Shown here piece after piece: positions 7,412-15,928 of a DNA stretch of 64,000 nucleotides. Source of the stretch: JBHGAV01 sp041946685 (lineage in GTDB: Bacteria; Acidobacteriota; Terriglobia; Bryobacterales; Bryobacteraceae); the NCBI GenBank assembly GCA_041946685.1, contig JBHGAV010000005.1:1-64000 (forward strand), given 5' to 3'. Position numbers and translations under genes: made by a program. The first letter of the stretch is position 1; every line of letters begins with the position of its first letter. The notes under the pieces were generated by a model, which was given only the letters and a program-made list of their open reading frames with translations, was not told where the DNA came from and did no database searches.

Positions 7412-8358
7412 GTCTGAAGAATGGAGGAGAGAAAGTTCTGAGCATCAAAGGGAAGCAGGTCGTCGGCCTGCTCGCCCACGCCAACAAAGCGGATCGGCAA
7501 CCCCAGTTCGCGGGAGATGGCCACCACGATGCCGCCCTTGGCCGTTCCGTCCAGCTTGGTGAGGACGATGCCGGTGACGCCGCTGGTTTCCGTGAAACGA
7601 CGCGCTTGTTCGAGGCCGTTCTGTCCGGTGGTCGCGTCCATCACCAGCAGCACCTCGTGCGGCGCCGAGGGGACCAGACGGGCCGCGGTCCGCCGCATCT
7701 TTTCGAGCTCCGCCATCAGGTTCGATTTGGTATGCAACCGGCCCGCCGTATCCACGATGACGCAATCCACTTTGCGCGCCCGCGCCGCCTGCACGGCGTC
7801 GAAAACCACCGCGCTCGGATCGGCTCCAGGCTTCTGCCGGATCACTTCGGTCCCCGTCCGCTTGCCCCAGATCTCGAGCTGCTCGATGGCGGCCGCCCGG
7901 AAGGTGTCTGCCGCGGCCAGCAGCACGCTCGCTCCCTCGGACTTGTATCGGTGCGCCAGCTTGCCGATGGTCGTGGTTTTCCCCGAGCCGTTCACCCCGA
8001 CCACCAGCACCACGGCGGGGGGCTCGCTGACGGGGGCGATGGGCTTCTCGGCGCCCTTCAGCACCTCAAGCAGGTGATCCTGAATGAGCTTCTTCAGCTC
8101 GCGGGCGTCGCCGATGGCTTTGCGATCGGCTTTCTCGCGCGCCAGTTCCAGAATCTCGGCCGTAGTCCGCACACCCAGGTCGGCGCCGATCAGGGTAGCC
8201 TCCAGTTCTTCCAGCAGCTCGGCATCGATCTGCTTTCCACCCGCCAGGACGTCCTCCAGCCTGGAGACAAGGCCGGCGCGCGTCTTCTCGACGCCTTTCT
8301 TGAGCCGCTCAAAGAAGCCGGGTTCCTGCTGCGGGGTACCAAAGAGAGTCTGAATCAT
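7408..8358 (-). CDS. ftsY: Signal recognition particle receptor FtsY
   Basis: The SRP receptor GTPase, which docks ribosome-SRP complexes at the inner membrane. The 316 aa protein has the NG domain with the P-loop GVNGSGKTTTIGKLA (G1), the AADTFRAAAIEQL motif, DTAGRLHTKSNLM (G3), TKLDGTAKGG (G4) and the closing GVGEQADDLLPFD. The N-terminal acidic A domain found in E. coli is short here, as in many other phyla. It is the first gene of the ftsY-ribD-ribE unit. A TACAAT -10-like hexamer lies 15 nt before the ATG without an obvious Shine-Dalgarno site, so the leader may be very short. Confidence 0.95.
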   Translation of the reverse strand: MIQTLFGTPQQEPGFFERLKKGVEKTRAGLVSRLEDVLAGGKQIDAELLEELEATLIGADLGVRTTAEILELAREKADRKAIGDARELKKLIQDHLLEVLKGAEKPIAPVSEPPAVVLVVGVNGSGKTTTIGKLAHRYKSEGASVLLAAADTFRAAAIEQLEIWGKRTGTEVIRQKPGADPSAVVFDAVQAARARKVDCVIVDTAGRLHTKSNLMAELEKMRRTAARLVPSAPHEVLLVMDATTGQNGLEQARRFTETSGVTGIVLTKLDGTAKGGIVVAISRELGLPIRFVGVGEQADDLLPFDAQNFLSSILQT

Positions 8359-8501
8359 GAATGGTCAGAAGACATTGTAACCCGCCGTCCTCCGTGACCT
8401 GATCTCCAAATGGACAGGTTCGCCCATATCGGCTGCTCTTCCGTCAACCACTTGGCGGCTGGTGCTACGAATCCGTCACGGTAACATGCTCCCCCGCTCC
8501 T

Positions 8502-8529
8502 TTGAAGACCTGTGATGGGCGCGTATGCT
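8502..8529 (+). promoter_or_regulatory. Putative promoter of the PEP-CTERM gene
   Basis: TTGAAG (8502-8507), a 16 bp spacer and TATGCT (8524-8529) lie about 30 nt before the chosen GTG start of the PEP-CTERM gene. Both hexamers match the sigma-70 consensus at four of six positions. This is a prediction from sequence only. Confidence 0.35.
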
Positions 8530-8558
8530 TGACCCGAGAAGGAACGCGGAATATCACT

Positions 8559-9329
8559 GTGATCCAACGGATTTTTGGTCTCATCTCGGGCGTGCCGATT
8601 CTCCTGGCAGCGGCGCTCGCCCTACCACTACAGGCAGGAGCCGTCTACTTCCAGCAGATCGTGCCGGGGACGACTCCAGCGCCGCTGCCGTTCACGGGAA
8701 CCGTCATCGACTTTGAGGGCCGCGGCGAAAGCGAGCGAATCGGCACGCAGTACCAGGCTGCCTACGGCGTGACCTTCAGCCAGCCGGAGGGCGGCCTTCC
8801 ACGGGTGGACAACTACCCCATGTACACACCGGGCTACGGCACAAGTTCGGGCATAGGCGTGTTGACGGGATCCAGGGACGGAGGGGCGCCGACCGGCTCC
8901 ATTTCGGGGTTGATCGCCACGTTCGCCTCCCCCGTAGCCCGTGTGGGGGCCTTCTTCTCGGACCCTGCCTGGGTCGGCAGCTACTCGGTGGCGATCTTTG
9001 ACCAGAGCGGAGCGGTGCTGGACAGCTTGACGATCTCGCAGGGCATGCTGCCGGGCTACGTCGCGTGCGGCAACACCTACGCTCCCGCTCCCGGGGTAGT
9101 GTGCGGGGCCTTCGTGGGATTCGACCAGGGTAGCAACGTTATCGCCAAAGTGCAGTTCGGTCCTTCCCTCACCGGTTGGCCGACCAACCCCTCGGTTCTC
9201 GACGCCTTCGCGATAGACGACCTCCGGTGGGAGCAAGCAGCGGACCAGGTTCCCGAACCCGCAACCCCGGTTTTGCTCGGAGTTGGCCTCATGGCGCTCG
9301 CAGCATCGGCGAGGCGGCGCCGGCGCTGA
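8559..9329 (+). CDS. PEP-CTERM sorted extracellular protein
   Basis: A 256 aa exported protein with an N-terminal signal peptide (about residues 1-28, LLAAALALPLQAGA). It has a beta-rich middle with Gly, Ser and Tyr-rich segments. The C-terminal PEP-CTERM anchor consists of VPEPATP, a hydrophobic helix (VLLGVGLMALAASA) and a tail of basic residues RRRRR. Such anchors are recognised by exosortase, which is normally encoded elsewhere in the genome. The family of the middle domain was not recognised; the VIDFEG opening and VARVGAFFSD segment resemble secreted PEP-CTERM adhesin-like proteins. The GTG at 8559 gives a proper signal peptide; the longer frame from 8502 would add a non-hydrophobic leader. 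It is a single gene, convergent with the RhaT-type symporter. Confidence 0.78.
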   Translation: MIQRIFGLISGVPILLAAALALPLQAGAVYFQQIVPGTTPAPLPFTGTVIDFEGRGESERIGTQYQAAYGVTFSQPEGGLPRVDNYPMYTPGYGTSSGIGVLTGSRDGGAPTGSISGLIATFASPVARVGAFFSDPAWVGSYSVAIFDQSGAVLDSLTISQGMLPGYVACGNTYAPAPGVVCGAFVGFDQGSNVIAKVQFGPSLTGWPTNPSVLDAFAIDDLRWEQAADQVPEPATPVLLGVGLMALAASARRRRR

Positions 9330-9352
9330 TCCTCCGCGCCCGCGGCCTCGCG

Positions 9353-10381
9353 TCACGCCTGTCCGGCCATCGCCACCACGACAATAGCAACTACCAGCAC
9401 GCCAATCCCGGCCCAGGAGAGGCGCCGGACCGCCGGGCTGGCGCCGACCCACTCGCCGGTCAGGAGGCCCAGGATGTTCGCCACGATGATGTTCATCGAC
9501 ATAAAGATGGGCCAACCGAGCACGCCGCCAAGCGAGCCCATCATGGCTGCGCCCACCCCGTAAAGACTGATGCCGCCATACCACAGCAAGCCCATGACCG
9601 CGGCGCCCAGGAAGCACAAGATGGAGACGCCGGAGGCGGTGTAGTTGCCCCAGGTCTTCTTGCTGAACAACAAATAGAGCGGATAGAGCGCGTTGGGCAG
9701 GAAGCCCCCGGCGAGGGCCGGCGCCCAGATGGCGTTGGCGGCCAGATCGGGCCGTGCCCCGAAGACCACGGCGGCGTCCTGCACCGGCTTGCCGAACACG
9801 AAGCTGAAATTCAGCATGGGCGAGAGCAACCCGGCGGCGATGCAGATGATCATGCCCGTCCGGAACGCGCCCGGCTCGAAGTCTTCCATCCGGCTCCTCC
9901 GCTCCCGGTCGCGGCGGGAACCGGCCGTCGCGAGCAGCCCGATCCCCCCGATCACCAGCAGCAATGAGATCCCCAGCATCAGGCCGCGAGTCGTGAATAG
10001 CTCGGCGGGGGCCATCACCAGCAGGGGGAGCAGGGTGCCGAAAGAGCTGGTCAGACCGAGGATGATGGCGAACGCCAATGCCATCCCCACCCGGCTGACC
10101 CCCAACCCGAACAGCGTCGATCCTACTCCCCATCCCAAGCCGAACAGGGCCACCACTGCCAGGCTCGACGAGGGGGCCACGCTGTAGACCTCGCGCCAGG
10201 CGGGGATCGTCAGGTAGGTGAGGACGCAGGGAAAGACGATCAGCCCCACGATGGAGTAGATCAGCCACGTGTTCTCCCAGCGCCACCGGCTTTCCATGCG
10301 CTTCATGGGCAGCGTGAAACTGCCTTGCAATACGCCGCCGAGCGCAGCCAGCAGTACCGCCAGGTTCACCTGATTGATCAT
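9353..10381 (-). CDS. RhaT-family L-rhamnose/proton symporter-like permease
   Basis: A 342 aa polytopic inner-membrane protein with about ten transmembrane helices and the same length as E. coli RhaT. It carries the family features GSFTLPMK and WRWEN in the first loop, FGLGWGVGSTLFGLGVSRVG, and EDFEPGAFRTGMIICIAAG in the middle. The ATG at 10381 has a GGAAGG site at suitable distance. The open frame runs much further upstream, but that part is antisense to mtaB and has no permease features. Rhamnose or a related deoxysugar is the likely substrate, though no rhamnose catabolic genes lie nearby. Divergent from mtaB across 54 bp. Confidence 0.8.
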   Translation of the reverse strand: MINQVNLAVLLAALGGVLQGSFTLPMKRMESRWRWENTWLIYSIVGLIVFPCVLTYLTIPAWREVYSVAPSSSLAVVALFGLGWGVGSTLFGLGVSRVGMALAFAIILGLTSSFGTLLPLLVMAPAELFTTRGLMLGISLLLVIGGIGLLATAGSRRDRERRSRMEDFEPGAFRTGMIICIAAGLLSPMLNFSFVFGKPVQDAAVVFGARPDLAANAIWAPALAGGFLPNALYPLYLLFSKKTWGNYTASGVSILCFLGAAVMGLLWYGGISLYGVGAAMMGSLGGVLGWPIFMSMNIIVANILGLLTGEWVGASPAVRRLSWAGIGVLVVAIVVVAMAGQA

Positions 10382-10435
10382 GAGCTCACCTTCCAAGGAG
10401 TCGGTCCCCGAAATACTACCATAGGAGGGAAGGAC

Positions 10436-11674
10436 ATGAAGTTCCTGATCCGCAATTTCGGGTGCAGGGCGACGCAGGCCGACGGCGCCGAGCTCGCGGC
10501 GGAACTGGCCGCCCGGGGTTGCCACGCCACGCACCAGGCGTCGGAAGCGGATCTGGTGATCCTGAATACCTGCACGGTGACGGCATCGGCGGACGAGGAT
10601 GTCCGCCGCGAAGTACGCCGCGTGCGCCGGGCAAACCCGTCCGCCCAGCTCGTCGTGACCGGCTGCTACGCGCAGCGGGCGCCCGCGGAAGCCGCGCGCC
10701 TGCCGGGGGTGTCGCGCGTCGTGGGGCATTCCGACAAGATGCGCATCCCGGACATCCTCGGCGTTCAGCCCGGCCCGGAGCCGGGCAGCACGATCCAGGA
10801 CCGCACCAGGCCGAACCTCAAGATCCAGGACGGGTGCAACAACCATTGCACGTTCTGCATCATCCCCTCCTTGCGCGGGCGCAGCATCAGTACACCTCCC
10901 GAGCGCGTGGTGGAGCAGGTACGCCGGCTCGCCGGAAGCTGCCGCGAAGTTGTGCTGAGCGGCGTGAACCTGGGCCGGTGGGGGCGGGAGCCCGCGATCC
11001 GGATGCGCCTGGCGGACCTGCTGCGCCGCCTCCTGGCCGAGACCCGGATCGAGCGATTGCGGCTCAGTTCCGTGGAGCCGATGGACCTCACCGACGACCT
11101 GCTCGGCCTGATGGCTTCCACGCCGCGCATCGCCAAGCACGTCCACGCGCCGCTGCAATCTGGATCGGATGCGGTCCTGCGAAGAATGCGGCGGTGGTAT
11201 CGCGCCAAGCATTACGCGGACCGGATAAGGAAGGCGCGCCAGTGGATGCCGGAAGCGGCCATCGGGGCCGACGTGATGGTAGGTTTCCCGGGGGAGACGG
11301 AGGCCGAATTCGACCAGACCAGAGCGTTGATCGAGGAACTGCCCTTCACCTACCTGCACGTGTTCACCTACTCTGCGCGGCCGGGCACGCCGGCGGCCGG
11401 AATGCCGGACCAGGTGCCCATACGCGAGCGCAAGCGGCGCAACCAAGTGCTGCGCCGGATCGCGGCTGCGAAGAACCTGGCGTTTCGCCGGAGCCTGGCC
11501 GACAAGCGGCTTTCAGCCGTGACCATCGACGACGGCTCTGTCGCGCTGACCACCAACTACCTCAAGGTGCGGCTCACCCCGCCGCGTGAGCCGAACCAGA
11601 TGATCGAGGTGGAGTTAACCGAGGGCCTGGTCGAGGTCGGCGAGGACGTCTTCCACTGCCTCGATGCCGGCTGA
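10436..11674 (+). CDS. mtaB: tRNA t6A37 methylthiotransferase MtaB
   Basis: A radical-SAM methylthiotransferase that converts t6A37 to ms2t6A37 in tRNAs decoding ANN codons. The 412 aa protein has the N-terminal UPF0004 domain with three cysteines (FGCRATQADG, LNTCTVT, TGCYAQRAP). The radical-SAM CxxxCxxC cluster is DGCNNHCTFCIIPSLRGR. HAPLQSGSDAVLRRMRR and VMVGFPGETEAEFDQT are also diagnostic, and the C-terminus carries a TRAM-like domain. The GCRATQADG form of the first motif is typical of the MtaB branch, where MiaB has GCQMN. A strong AGGAGG site precedes the ATG at 10436. Its last 60 nt overlap the 3' end of the convergent lyase gene. Confidence 0.92.
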   Translation: MKFLIRNFGCRATQADGAELAAELAARGCHATHQASEADLVILNTCTVTASADEDVRREVRRVRRANPSAQLVVTGCYAQRAPAEAARLPGVSRVVGHSDKMRIPDILGVQPGPEPGSTIQDRTRPNLKIQDGCNNHCTFCIIPSLRGRSISTPPERVVEQVRRLAGSCREVVLSGVNLGRWGREPAIRMRLADLLRRLLAETRIERLRLSSVEPMDLTDDLLGLMASTPRIAKHVHAPLQSGSDAVLRRMRRWYRAKHYADRIRKARQWMPEAAIGADVMVGFPGETEAEFDQTRALIEELPFTYLHVFTYSARPGTPAAGMPDQVPIRERKRRNQVLRRIAAAKNLAFRRSLADKRLSAVTIDDGSVALTTNYLKVRLTPPREPNQMIEVELTEGLVEVGEDVFHCLDAG

Positions 11675-12793
11675 GAGCCGCACCAGGTTCTCGGTGATGC
11701 CCAGCCGCTCGCGCTCGGCGGGCGGCATCTCCCGGTGGGAGCTGATCACAGGGTAGAGCATCATCGTGTGCACGTCGCCGAGCGAGGTGGCGCGCACGAC
11801 CAGCTTCAGCCGGTCCATGAAAGCGAAGATCCGCTCCCGGTCCGCGCCCTTCACGGCGAAGCTCACCATGGCCCCGCGCAGGCCGGCCGGTAACAGGCGC
11901 GCGATGGTGGCGCTGTCCGGGTGACCGGGATCGTCGGGATATATCACCCGCTCGATGCGCGGGTCCTGCCGCAGCCATGCGGCGATTCCCGCGGCATTGG
12001 CGCACTGGCGCTCCATGCGCAGCGGGAAGGTCTTGATGCCGCGCATCGCCTGGTAGCACTCGAACGCGCCGAGCAGCGGCCCGTAGGTGCGGGCCAGGGT
12101 GCGCATGGTTTCGTAGTGGGCCAGGTCGGAGACCACGATGCCGCCCAGAACGTCGCCGTGGCCCGCCAGGTATTTCGTCAGGCTGTGCACCACCAGGTGA
12201 GCGCCGAGTTCCAGGGGCCGGACCAGGAGCGGCGTGGCGAAGGTGTTGTCCACGATCAGGGCCGCGCCGCAGGAGGAAGCCAGCGTGGCGATGTGGTCGA
12301 TGGCGCCCACGCGCAGGCAGGGGTTGGAAATCGTCTCCATCAGCAGGCAGCCGGGCTTCTCTTCCGCCAGGACGCGCTCCAGCGCCGCCAGGTCGCAGAA
12401 ATCGACATAGCGGACCCTGACGCCGAGCGGCTCGAAGATGCGCAGAAAGAGGTTGATCGTCGCCCCATAGAGTGCGTCGGCCGAGACGACCGACTTGGGG
12501 CGGCCCGCCAGCGCCGTGAGAACCGCGATCTCCAGCGCCGACATCCCGGATGAACAGGCCAGAGAGCCATGCCCGCCTTCGAGCGACGTGACCAGTTCTT
12601 CCAGCGCCGCGGCGGTGGGAGTCCCATAGCGGGCGTAGGAGTAGCCCTCCAGTTCGTGGGCGAAGATGCGGTCCAGATCGGCGGTCTTCTCGCTGATGAA
12701 GCTGGCGGCGCTGTAGACCGGCGTCGTTACGGGTATCTCGACGGGAGGCTTCTTGCGGTCCCCCGCGTGCACTGCCCTCGTATGTATCTTCAC
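11615..12793 (-). CDS. Cys/Met-metabolism PLP-dependent enzyme (cystathionine/methionine gamma-lyase or synthase type)
   Basis: A 392 aa fold-type I PLP enzyme of the trans-sulfuration family. It has the PLP contact block YSYARYGTPTAAALEE, the phosphate-binding SSGMSALEIAVL, VDNTFATPLLVRPLELGAHLVVHS and the Schiff-base lysine in HSLTKYLAGHGDVLGG. The C-terminus carries VRLSAGIEAVEDVLADLDQAL. Family members make or break C-S bonds in cystathionine, methionine or homocysteine, and motif reading alone does not separate the subtypes. The GTG at 12793 with a GAGGAAG site gives the right length. It lies 1 nt downstream of cysS, so a role in supplying cysteine for CysS is plausible by context. Confidence 0.85.
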   Translation of the reverse strand: MKIHTRAVHAGDRKKPPVEIPVTTPVYSAASFISEKTADLDRIFAHELEGYSYARYGTPTAAALEELVTSLEGGHGSLACSSGMSALEIAVLTALAGRPKSVVSADALYGATINLFLRIFEPLGVRVRYVDFCDLAALERVLAEEKPGCLLMETISNPCLRVGAIDHIATLASSCGAALIVDNTFATPLLVRPLELGAHLVVHSLTKYLAGHGDVLGGIVVSDLAHYETMRTLARTYGPLLGAFECYQAMRGIKTFPLRMERQCANAAGIAAWLRQDPRIERVIYPDDPGHPDSATIARLLPAGLRGAMVSFAVKGADRERIFAFMDRLKLVVRATSLGDVHTMMLYPVISSHREMPPAERERLGITENLVRLSAGIEAVEDVLADLDQALG

Positions 12794-12794
12794 G

Positions 12795-14195
12795 TTACTT
12801 CCTCTTCCAGCGGACTCCGTCCTTTGTATCTTCCAGGACCACGCCCTTCTCGAGCAATTCGGCCCGCACCTGATCGGCACGGGCGAAATTGCGGGTCTTG
12901 CGGGCGGCGGCGCGCTCGGCGATCAGGGCTTCGATCTCGGCGTCGGAAAGCGCGCCGGCGGAGGCCGTGGGACGCAGGACATCGAAGACGGCGTCGAACC
13001 GGGAGATGATGTCGAGGGCCTCCGGGACATTCCCCTCCCGGAACTCGCCCGCGTCCATGGCGGTGTTGGTGTCGCGGACGTATTCGAAGATCGCGGCCAG
13101 CGCCTCGGCGGTGTTCAAGTCGTCGTCCAGGCTGGCTTCGAATTGCTGGAGGGCGAGCGCGGCGCGGGCCGAGAGGCGGTCGTCCTTGCCCTCGGGGAAG
13201 CGCGCGGTTTCCAGGCGCAGCTTGTAGTTTCGGAGGCGCTCGATCGCGGTGGCGGCGCTCTTGAGACCGTCGAAGGTGAAATTGAGCTGCTTGCGATAGG
13301 GCACCGAGACGAGCAGGTAGCGCACCACTTCCGGCTTCCAGCCCTTGGCGAGAAGATCGCGAAGAGTGTAGAAATTGCCGAGCGTCTTGGACATGGTCTG
13401 CCCTTCCACCATGAGGTGCTCGGAGTGCAGCCAGAAACGCGCAAACGGCTTGCCGGTGGCGGCTTCCGACTGCGCGACTTCGTTTTCGTGGTGGGGGAAG
13501 GTGAGGTCGATGCCGCCGGCGTGGATGTCGAGCGTCGCGCCCAGGTACTTCATCGACATGGCGGAGCATTCAATATGCCAGCCGGGGCGCCCGGGACCCA
13601 GGACCGTGTCCCAGTAGTGCTCACCCTCCTTGCGCGCTTTCCAGAGGACAAAATCGCGCGCGTTCTCCTTGTCGTACTTGTCGGTATCCACGCGCGCCCC
13701 GTCCAGGATGCCTTCGAAGTGGATATGGGACAGCTTCCCGTAGGAAGGAAAGGTCGAGACCCGGAAGTAGATCGAACCGTCGCTCTCGTAGGTGTGGCCG
13801 TTGGCGGTGAGCTGCTGGATGAGCGCGACCATGTCGTCGATGTGGTCGGTGGCCTTGACCAGGTGTTCCGGCCTCTCCAGGCGCAGGGCAGCGGCGTCTT
13901 CCAGAAAGGCCTGCGAGTAGACCTCGGTGTACTCCCGGATGGACTTGCCGGCGGCGGCCGATTCCTTGATGATCCGGTCGTCAACGTCGGTGAGGTTCAT
14001 GACGTGGTCGAGCGCAAACCCGCGATAGCGCAGCCAGCGGCGGAGGATATCCTGAAACGCGAAGGTGCGGAAGTTGCCGATGTGCGCGTAGCTCCATACG
14101 GTGGGCCCGCAGGTGTACATTCGGACGGTGCGGCCGTCCGCGGGAGTGAAGGGTTCGACCTGTTGGGTCAGGGTGTTATAGAAACGTAAGGACAT
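12795..14195 (-). CDS. cysS: Cysteinyl-tRNA synthetase
   Basis: A class I aminoacyl-tRNA synthetase that charges tRNA-Cys. The 466 aa protein has the HIGH-type motif as YAHIGNFRTF. Zinc ligands are in MYTCGPTVW, WHIECSAMS and HHENEVAQSEA. The KMSKS loop appears as TMSKTLGNFYTLRDL, a mild variant with Thr in place of Lys and of the final Ser. The C-terminal helical domain is complete. It begins the cysS-lyase pair on the minus strand, and a secreted protein gene follows upstream within 20 nt. Confidence 0.95.
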   Translation of the reverse strand: MSLRFYNTLTQQVEPFTPADGRTVRMYTCGPTVWSYAHIGNFRTFAFQDILRRWLRYRGFALDHVMNLTDVDDRIIKESAAAGKSIREYTEVYSQAFLEDAAALRLERPEHLVKATDHIDDMVALIQQLTANGHTYESDGSIYFRVSTFPSYGKLSHIHFEGILDGARVDTDKYDKENARDFVLWKARKEGEHYWDTVLGPGRPGWHIECSAMSMKYLGATLDIHAGGIDLTFPHHENEVAQSEAATGKPFARFWLHSEHLMVEGQTMSKTLGNFYTLRDLLAKGWKPEVVRYLLVSVPYRKQLNFTFDGLKSAATAIERLRNYKLRLETARFPEGKDDRLSARAALALQQFEASLDDDLNTAEALAAIFEYVRDTNTAMDAGEFREGNVPEALDIISRFDAVFDVLRPTASAGALSDAEIEALIAERAAARKTRNFARADQVRAELLEKGVVLEDTKDGVRWKRK

Positions 14196-14213
14196 GGGGT
14201 TGATGGGTGCGGT

Positions 14214-14720
14214 CTATTTCTTGAGATTGGCCTGCTGGAAATCCCGGATGAACTCGTCCACCAGGTCGCTGGCAACGCCTCTGGCCTGGTGAAGACTCTT
14301 CTGATTGTAAGTGCGCATGTAACCGGCATCCCACGTCTTGGCCTCACGGATCCGAAGACCTGAGTCCCTGGTTGCGACCACGTCCTGTAGCAGCGCCACC
14401 GTGATGCCGGCCGCGAAGACAGGAGCGTCGTACGACTGCTTGACGTTTACCCGGATGTACAGCACGGGAGTGCCGGGCTCCTGCTGCGCCTGCGCGCCCG
14501 TCAACACCCGGACCCCGCCTGCACGCAACCGCTGCTCGGCGTCCGCCTGAAGGAGTCTCTCCTCCAGGCCGGCGCCGCGGGCGGCGTCACTGAGCCGTTC
14601 GACCCGCACCTGGACCCCGGTCAGCCCGCGCAACGATTCCCTGTGGTTCTCGCTTGCCCCCCAGGCCGCGATTGCGCCCAGTAGGAGCGTGGCACGAGCG
14701 CTCCTGGCTGCCAGTCTCAT
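14214..14720 (-). CDS. Exported protein of unknown function
   Basis: A 168 aa protein that starts with a signal-like segment (ARATLLLGAIAAWGAS). No domain was recognised. The mature part alternates short beta strands with one helix. It contains LTGVQVRVERLSDAARGAGL, an RLRAGGVRVLTG segment, a TPVLYIRVNVKQ strand and a C-terminal helix with SDLVDEFIRDFQQANLKK. The pattern suggests a small periplasmic or lipoprotein-like domain, and no catalytic motif stands out. It sits 18 nt upstream of cysS on the same strand. Coding support rests on codon use, a convincing start with a signal peptide, and the lack of a better frame. Confidence 0.6.
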   Translation of the reverse strand: MRLAARSARATLLLGAIAAWGASENHRESLRGLTGVQVRVERLSDAARGAGLEERLLQADAEQRLRAGGVRVLTGAQAQQEPGTPVLYIRVNVKQSYDAPVFAAGITVALLQDVVATRDSGLRIREAKTWDAGYMRTYNQKSLHQARGVASDLVDEFIRDFQQANLKK

Positions 14721-14996
14721 GTCATCGCCTCCCTGTTCTCCTGCTTGCCTGTCATCTACCAGCCTAGCGAAAAGTCAGGGCCGAAGGCGTCGGGCGGTTG
14801 GAGACTCGCCCCACGATCGGTGTCCCCCTCCCTTGGGGACCGCCGGCCCTTTGCCAAATCCTCCAGTCACCAAATCACAAAATCGCAAACAGCCAAATTC
14901 CGCCGAACAAAGCCGATTTCCATCGCCTCCCCCCCATCCGCGCCGATTGCCGGAACAAACCTGCGATAGACTCGTTTCCATACTCTGAGTCCTCCC

Positions 14997-15926
14997 ATGA
15001 TCGACGTGCATCGGCTGGTCAAGACTTTCGGCGATCTCGCCGCCGTGAACGAGGTCTCTTTCGCCGCCAAACCGGGCGAGATCTTCGGCTTGCTGGGGCC
15101 GAACGGCGCCGGTAAGACCACCACGATCGGCTGCATCTCCGGCCTTCTGACGCCCACCTCCGGAACGGTCCGCGTCATGGGACACGACGTGACCCGGGAC
15201 GGACGGGCCGCCCGCGCCTGCCTGGGCGTGGTCCCGCAGGAGACCGCCCTCTACGAGGACCTCTCGGCAAAAGAGAACCTGGAATACTGGGGCGGCGCGC
15301 AAGGCATGCGCAATCCGCAGCTCGCCGCCCGCATCCAGGAGACCCTCGCCCTGGCGGGATTGCAGGACCGCGCGCGGGAGCCGGTCAAGCGCTTCAGCGG
15401 AGGCATGAAGCGCCGCCTGAATTTCGCCTGCGGCGTCCTGCACCGGCCGAAGGTGCTGCTGCTGGATGAGCCCACCGTCGGCGTCGATCCGCAGAGCCGC
15501 GCCCATCTGCTGGATCTCATCCGTCAGGAAGCCCGTTCCGGCGCCTGCGTGCTCTACACCACCCACTACATGCAGGAGGCTGAGGAGCTCTGTGACCGGC
15601 TGGCGATCATCGACCACGGCAGAATCATCGCCCACGGCACCCTTCCCGAGCTTCGCTCCATTATGGGCGAGCGCGACCTGCTGCGCTTCACCGGCGTCTT
15701 TCAGCCGGATGCCGCCCGGGAAGCGCTCCAGCGGGAAGACGCCGTCGAAGTGGTCGAAGCCTCCGGCGAGCTCCTGGTCCTTGCGCTGCCCAATGCATCG
15801 CGCCGCCTGCCCGCTATCTTCGCCGCGCTCGCCGCGGCGGGCGCCGACGTCAAGGGCACCACGCTGACGCAGCCCAGCCTGGAGAGCCTGTTCATCAAGC
15901 TGACCGGACGGGAGCTGAGAGAGTAG
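14997..15926 (+). CDS. ABC transporter ATP-binding protein (ABC-2 exporter)
   Basis: A 309 aa ATPase that would drive two membrane partners encoded next to it. The Walker A motif is GPNGAGKTTTIGCISG, the signature is KRFSGGMKRRLNFACG, and Walker B is KVLLLDEPTVGVDP, with a switch histidine in YTTHYMQEAEELCDR. The C-terminal accessory region after residue 220 is typical of drug or Na+ exporters such as DrrA/NatA. The start at 14997 directly precedes the conserved IDVHRLVKTFGDLAAV opening. Substrate unknown. The 276 bp before it hold no recognisable gene. Confidence 0.9.
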   Translation: MIDVHRLVKTFGDLAAVNEVSFAAKPGEIFGLLGPNGAGKTTTIGCISGLLTPTSGTVRVMGHDVTRDGRAARACLGVVPQETALYEDLSAKENLEYWGGAQGMRNPQLAARIQETLALAGLQDRAREPVKRFSGGMKRRLNFACGVLHRPKVLLLDEPTVGVDPQSRAHLLDLIRQEARSGACVLYTTHYMQEAEELCDRLAIIDHGRIIAHGTLPELRSIMGERDLLRFTGVFQPDAAREALQREDAVEVVEASGELLVLALPNASRRLPAIFAALAAAGADVKGTTLTQPSLESLFIKLTGRELRE

Positions 15927-15928
15927 CC

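Noticed and set aside
5375..7417. 680 aa open frame on the plus strand opposite ribE and ribD
   Set aside because: It is antisense to two clearly conserved genes, has no recognisable domains, and its composition (very high Arg, Pro, His, Gln) is that of a GC-rich shadow frame.
8628..10286. 552 aa open frame on the minus strand over the PEP-CTERM and RhaT genes
   Set aside because: Over the RhaT-type gene it is a shifted frame of the same strand, and it is antisense to the PEP-CTERM gene; no family features.
12753..14189. 478 aa open frame opposite cysS
   Set aside because: Shadow of cysS on the other strand; no start context or conserved motif.
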